DNA from: an uncultured Lachnospiraceae bacterium
GTDB lineage: Bacteria > Bacillota > Clostridia > Lachnospirales > Lachnospiraceae
DNA: 64,000 nucleotides
Direction of reading: 5' to 3'
Assembly (NCBI GenBank): GCA_947650005.1
Contig: CANSTU010000008.1
Span: forward strand, 1-64,000
Part shown: one piece after another, positions 61,520 through 64,000 of the stretch
How the letters are laid out: each line of letters opens with the position of its first letter
How positions within the stretch are numbered: position 1 is the first letter of the stretch
Position numbers and translations under genes: made by a program
The notes under the pieces: model-generated
Databases searched by the model: none
What the model was told of the DNA's origin: nothing
What the model saw: only the letters and a program-made list of their open reading frames with translations

Positions 61520-62761
61520 ATGGAAAGAAATAGGGCAGGAGCCTGGGATACCGCTTCGGAGGGGAAAAGGAAGCCGTTGGGGATCTATGTGCATTTTCCT
61601 TTTTGCGTAAGAAAATGTCTGTACTGCGACTTTTTGTCCTTTCCGGCAGGGGAGAGGACGAGGGATGCGTATGTACAAGCATTGCTCTCTGAAATTGGAG
61701 CACAGGCGCCATTGTATGCGGGATATGAGGTGGAAACGGTCTTCTTTGGGGGAGGTACGCCCTCTTTGCTGGAAGGGCGGCAGATGGATGCCTTGTTGGA
61801 AAAGCTGGCGGAGTGCTTTGCCTTCCGTTCAAAGGACCGGGGACTTTCGGATGGAGCGGAGGTTACCGTGGAGGCCAATCCGGGGACGGTGACGTTGGAG
61901 AAGCTGCGTTCGTATCGGCGTAGCGGAGTGAATAGGCTGAGCATTGGCCTGCAGTCTGCCAGGGAGGAGGAACTCAAAGCGCTGGGGCGGATCCATACCT
62001 GGCAGGATTTCCTGGATTCCTATGAGGGAGCGAGGAAGGCGGGATTTTCTAATATCAATGTGGATCTGATGTCGGCCCTTCCCGGCCAGACGGCTGCGGC
62101 CTGGGCGGAAACGCTAAAACGGGTGGTGTCATTGGAGCCGGAGCACCTTTCCGCCTACAGCCTGATCATTGAGGAGGGTACGCCCTTCTATGACAAATAC
62201 GGCGGGGGGAAAGCAGATGCGTCCGAACTGCCTCTTCCGGGGGAGGAGGAAGACCGTCTCATGTATGCCTGGACGAAGGATTTTCTGATGGATCGAGGGT
62301 ATGAGAGGTACGAAATTTCCAATTATGCCAGGCCGCAATATGCCTGCCGGCATAATGTAGCCTATTGGAAGAGGAGGGATTATGTGGGTTTTGGCCTGGG
62401 AGCGGCTTCTCTGCGGGAAAATGTACGTTGGAAAAATACGGATGATTTATCCAAATATCTGAAGCTGGCGGGAGAGGAAGGGATGGAAACGCCTCTGAAG
62501 GAAGAGATTTTGGTCTTAACAAAGCAGGCACAGATGGAGGAATTCATGTTTCTAGGGCTTCGTCTGGCCGAAGGATGTTCCGGAAGGAACTTTGAAAAGA
62601 TATTCGGCGTGCCCCTAGAGCAGGTCTACGCTTCTGCCCTTGGGAAATTGGAGAGGGAGGGACTCTTGCGGCGGGATGGGAGGAAGGATGATGTACAATT
62701 CCGGCTTACGGACAGGGGGATTGATGTGAGTAATTATGCGCTGGCGGAATTCCTTTTCTGA
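61520..62761 (+). CDS. hemW: Heme chaperone HemW (radical SAM, HemN-like)
   Basis: A 413-residue protein. The radical SAM motif is C29-x3-C33-x2-C36 (FCVRKCLYC), followed by GGGTPSLL, EANPGTV and NRLSIGLQS, and the HemW C-terminal domain (EEFMFLGLRLAEG). HemN coproporphyrinogen dehydrogenases have a further N-terminal region that is missing here, so HemW is preferred. It lies downstream of lepA as in most Firmicutes, but with 13 kb inserted. Confidence 0.92.
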   Translation: MERNRAGAWDTASEGKRKPLGIYVHFPFCVRKCLYCDFLSFPAGERTRDAYVQALLSEIGAQAPLYAGYEVETVFFGGGTPSLLEGRQMDALLEKLAECFAFRSKDRGLSDGAEVTVEANPGTVTLEKLRSYRRSGVNRLSIGLQSAREEELKALGRIHTWQDFLDSYEGARKAGFSNINVDLMSALPGQTAAAWAETLKRVVSLEPEHLSAYSLIIEEGTPFYDKYGGGKADASELPLPGEEEDRLMYAWTKDFLMDRGYERYEISNYARPQYACRHNVAYWKRRDYVGFGLGAASLRENVRWKNTDDLSKYLKLAGEEGMETPLKEEILVLTKQAQMEEFMFLGLRLAEGCSGRNFEKIFGVPLEQVYASALGKLEREGLLRRDGRKDDVQFRLTDRGIDVSNYALAEFLF

Positions 62762-62837
62762 GGGAAGCCTTCCATTTAAACTTCTGGGCTGGAGGCAGCA
62801 GTGCAGGCAAAGTTTGGGATACGCAGGAGTATAGTCC

Positions 62838-62877
62838 GATGTGTACGTGCGCTAAAGTGCGCAGATGGGATGTAATC
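62838..62877 (+). promoter_or_regulatory. Z leader half-module before a leader ORF of sigK
   Basis: GTGTACGTGCGCTAAAGTGC, then GCAGATGGGATGTAATC and the ATG at 62878. That ATG opens a 40-codon ORF (62878-63000) which overlaps the first 53 nt of sigK in another frame. Confidence 0.55.
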
Positions 62878-62947
62878 ATGAAAGGTACTGGAACTTGGAA
62901 AAGCGGGAGCACATACAATAGTATTAAATTGATTATGGGGGCTCCTT

Positions 62948-63586
62948 TTGAAAACCTTTCTGAAGCCGCTTTCAAAAGAGGAGGAAAGTGCGTGCCTTGA
63001 GGCACTGCAGGGGAGTGACGGCGTAAAAGCCAGAGAAGCGAAGCAGATACTTATTGAGCGAAATCTGCGGCTGGTAGCCCATATCGCAAAGAAATATCAA
63101 AACGTGGATGAGGACATGGAAGACCTGATTTCTATTGGTACAATTGGCCTCATCAAGGCGGTGGAATCCTTCGATTCCTCCAAAAACAGCAGGCTGGCCA
63201 CTTATGCGGCCAGATGCATTGATAACGAATTACTGATGATGCTGCGAAGCAAGAAGAAAACTTCTCGGGAGGTATCTTTATATGAGCCGATCGGCACTGA
63301 CCGGGAAGGGAACGAGATCAGCCTTTTGGATGTGACGGCGCAGGAGCTGCCTGATATTGTGGAACAGATGGAACTGGAACACAGCCTTTCCCGGTTGGCA
63401 GGCATGATCAATTCCCTGCTTTCGGATAGGGAGAGGGAGATCATCTGCCTGCGTTACGGATTGTACGGCGCAGAAGAAGTGACCCAGCGAGAGATCGGCA
63501 GAAAGCTGAACATATCGAGAAGCTATGTATCCCGGATTGAGAAGAGGGCGCTTTTGAAGCTTCGGGAAGAATTTGAAAAGACATAA
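62948..63586 (+). CDS. sigK: RNA polymerase sigma factor SigK (late mother cell)
   Basis: A 212-residue sigma factor: [78 protein letters not shown] and the region 4 helix-turn-helix. The N-terminus begins almost at the mature SigK start, so no removable pro-sequence of about 20 residues is present. It starts with TTG, with GGGGG 6 nt upstream. The gene is uninterrupted (no skin element). A short leader ORF overlaps its start. Confidence 0.88.
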   Translation: MKTFLKPLSKEEESACLEALQGSDGVKAREAKQILIERNLRLVAHIAKKYQNVDEDMEDLISIGTIGLIKAVESFDSSKNSRLATYAARCIDNELLMMLRSKKKTSREVSLYEPIGTDREGNEISLLDVTAQELPDIVEQMELEHSLSRLAGMINSLLSDREREIICLRYGLYGAEEVTQREIGRKLNISRSYVSRIEKRALLKLREEFEKT

Positions 63587-63637
63587 GGGGAATCCGGTCT
63601 GAGAAAAGTATTGTTTTTCTTTTCAAGGGCCCGGACT

Positions 63638-63671
63638 GAAGCCGCTTGCGGCGGCAGAATGAGAGGAAGGA
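63638..63671 (+). promoter_or_regulatory. W leader element
   Basis: GCCGC TTGCG GCGGC AGAATGAGAGG, then AAGGA and the ATG at 63672. Confidence 0.65.
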
Positions 63672-64000
63672 ATGTACGCGACGATCATCACGGGCGGGCT
63701 TCATGGCATGGAGAGTTATTTGGCGCGGGTGGAAGTGGACTGCTCAAAAGGGCTGCCATGCTTTGAGATGGTAGGGCTTTTGGGGAACGAAGTCAAGGAG
63801 GCCAGGGAACGGATCCGGGTGGCGTTGAAGAACGCACAGCTTCAGATGCCGCCCATGCGTATAACGGTGAATATTTCTCCGGCCAGCCTGCATAAGGAGG
63901 GCACGTCCTATGATCTTCCCGTGGCAGCGGGCATTCTGGTGGCGCAGGGGCTTGTGCCCCGGGAATATGTGGACAATGTGATGATCGCAGGAGAACTGGG
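63672..64000 (+). CDS. YifB/ComM family Mg chelatase-like ATPase, 5' part
   Basis: The first 109 codons of a gene cut by the window end: MYATIITGGLHGMESYLARV, EVDCSKGLPCFEMVGLLGNE, VNISPASLHKEGTSYDLPVA. This is the N-terminal ChlI/Lon-like domain of ComM (YifB), a hexameric helicase in branch migration. The P-loop would lie beyond the window. Confidence 0.9.
   Translation, partial: MYATIITGGLHGMESYLARVEVDCSKGLPCFEMVGLLGNEVKEARERIRVALKNAQLQMPPMRITVNISPASLHKEGTSYDLPVAAGILVAQGLVPREYVDNVMIAGEL

Noticed and set aside
62948..63586. sigK interrupted by a skin element
   Set aside because: The reading frame is continuous through regions 2 to 4.

Overview
The window reads as chromosomal DNA from an anaerobic, endospore-forming gut Firmicute, most likely a Lachnospiraceae-type Clostridium. 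The evidence is the set of sporulation genes (spoIIGA-sigE-sigG, a spoIID-like gene, gpr, spoIIP, sigK, ylmC), a bile salt hydrolase, FeoAB iron uptake, rubrerythrin, glucuronate isomerase and mid-range base composition. The rpsT-gpr-spoIIP-lepA-hemW order is the usual Firmicute order with insertions. No rRNA, tRNA, CRISPR array or complete prophage was seen.

Layout. 0-8 kb: a small type I toxin-antitoxin locus, a GT-C membrane glycosyltransferase, a PD-(D/E)XK (Rpn-type) nuclease, a flippase, a bile salt hydrolase and two esterases. 8-15 kb: a DtxR-type repressor, a two-OB-fold SSB-like protein, a CobA-like protein, and feoA-feoA-feoB behind a palindromic operator. 15-21 kb: rarA, DUF4364, a radical SAM protein, malic enzyme and 6S RNA. 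21-30 kb: spoIID-like, yihY, an Rpn pseudogene, spoIIGA-sigE-sigG with Spo0A boxes, an ATPase and ylmC. 30-41 kb: a zinc-ribbon/TPM pair, sugar metabolism (GH43, uxaC, Gfo/Idh), an S1-domain protein and uridine phosphorylase. 41-51 kb: rpsT, gpr, spoIIP, nitrilase, lepA, MATE, tmRNA and rubrerythrin. 51-64 kb: a J-domain operon, a two-component system split by an AT-rich insert (GIY-YIG gene and IS66 relic), an MBOAT/SGNH acetylation pair, hemW, sigK and the start of comM.

Non-coding DNA holds the most unusual signal. (1) Four copies of a long palindromic element, called LPE here. Each has a homologous core of 91 nt (93 in the decayed copy). In three copies the core is flanked by arms of 86, 103 and 92 bp that are perfectly self-complementary, yet the arm sequence is unrelated from copy to copy. 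(2) About 30 copies of a structured 5'-leader module, called Z here. It has a hairpin, a CTCCC anti-Shine-Dalgarno, a second hairpin with a compensated stem, and a GGGAG Shine-Dalgarno that usually sits 5-6 nt before a start codon. It always lies in the sense direction of the gene it abuts, on either strand, and can be tandem. (3) A second leader module, W, in four copies, with a GCCGC/GCGGC hairpin followed by GAGAGG and a start codon. Many apparent starts that read MGA... or similar are the Z Shine-Dalgarno misread as ATG; starts here are corrected for that.
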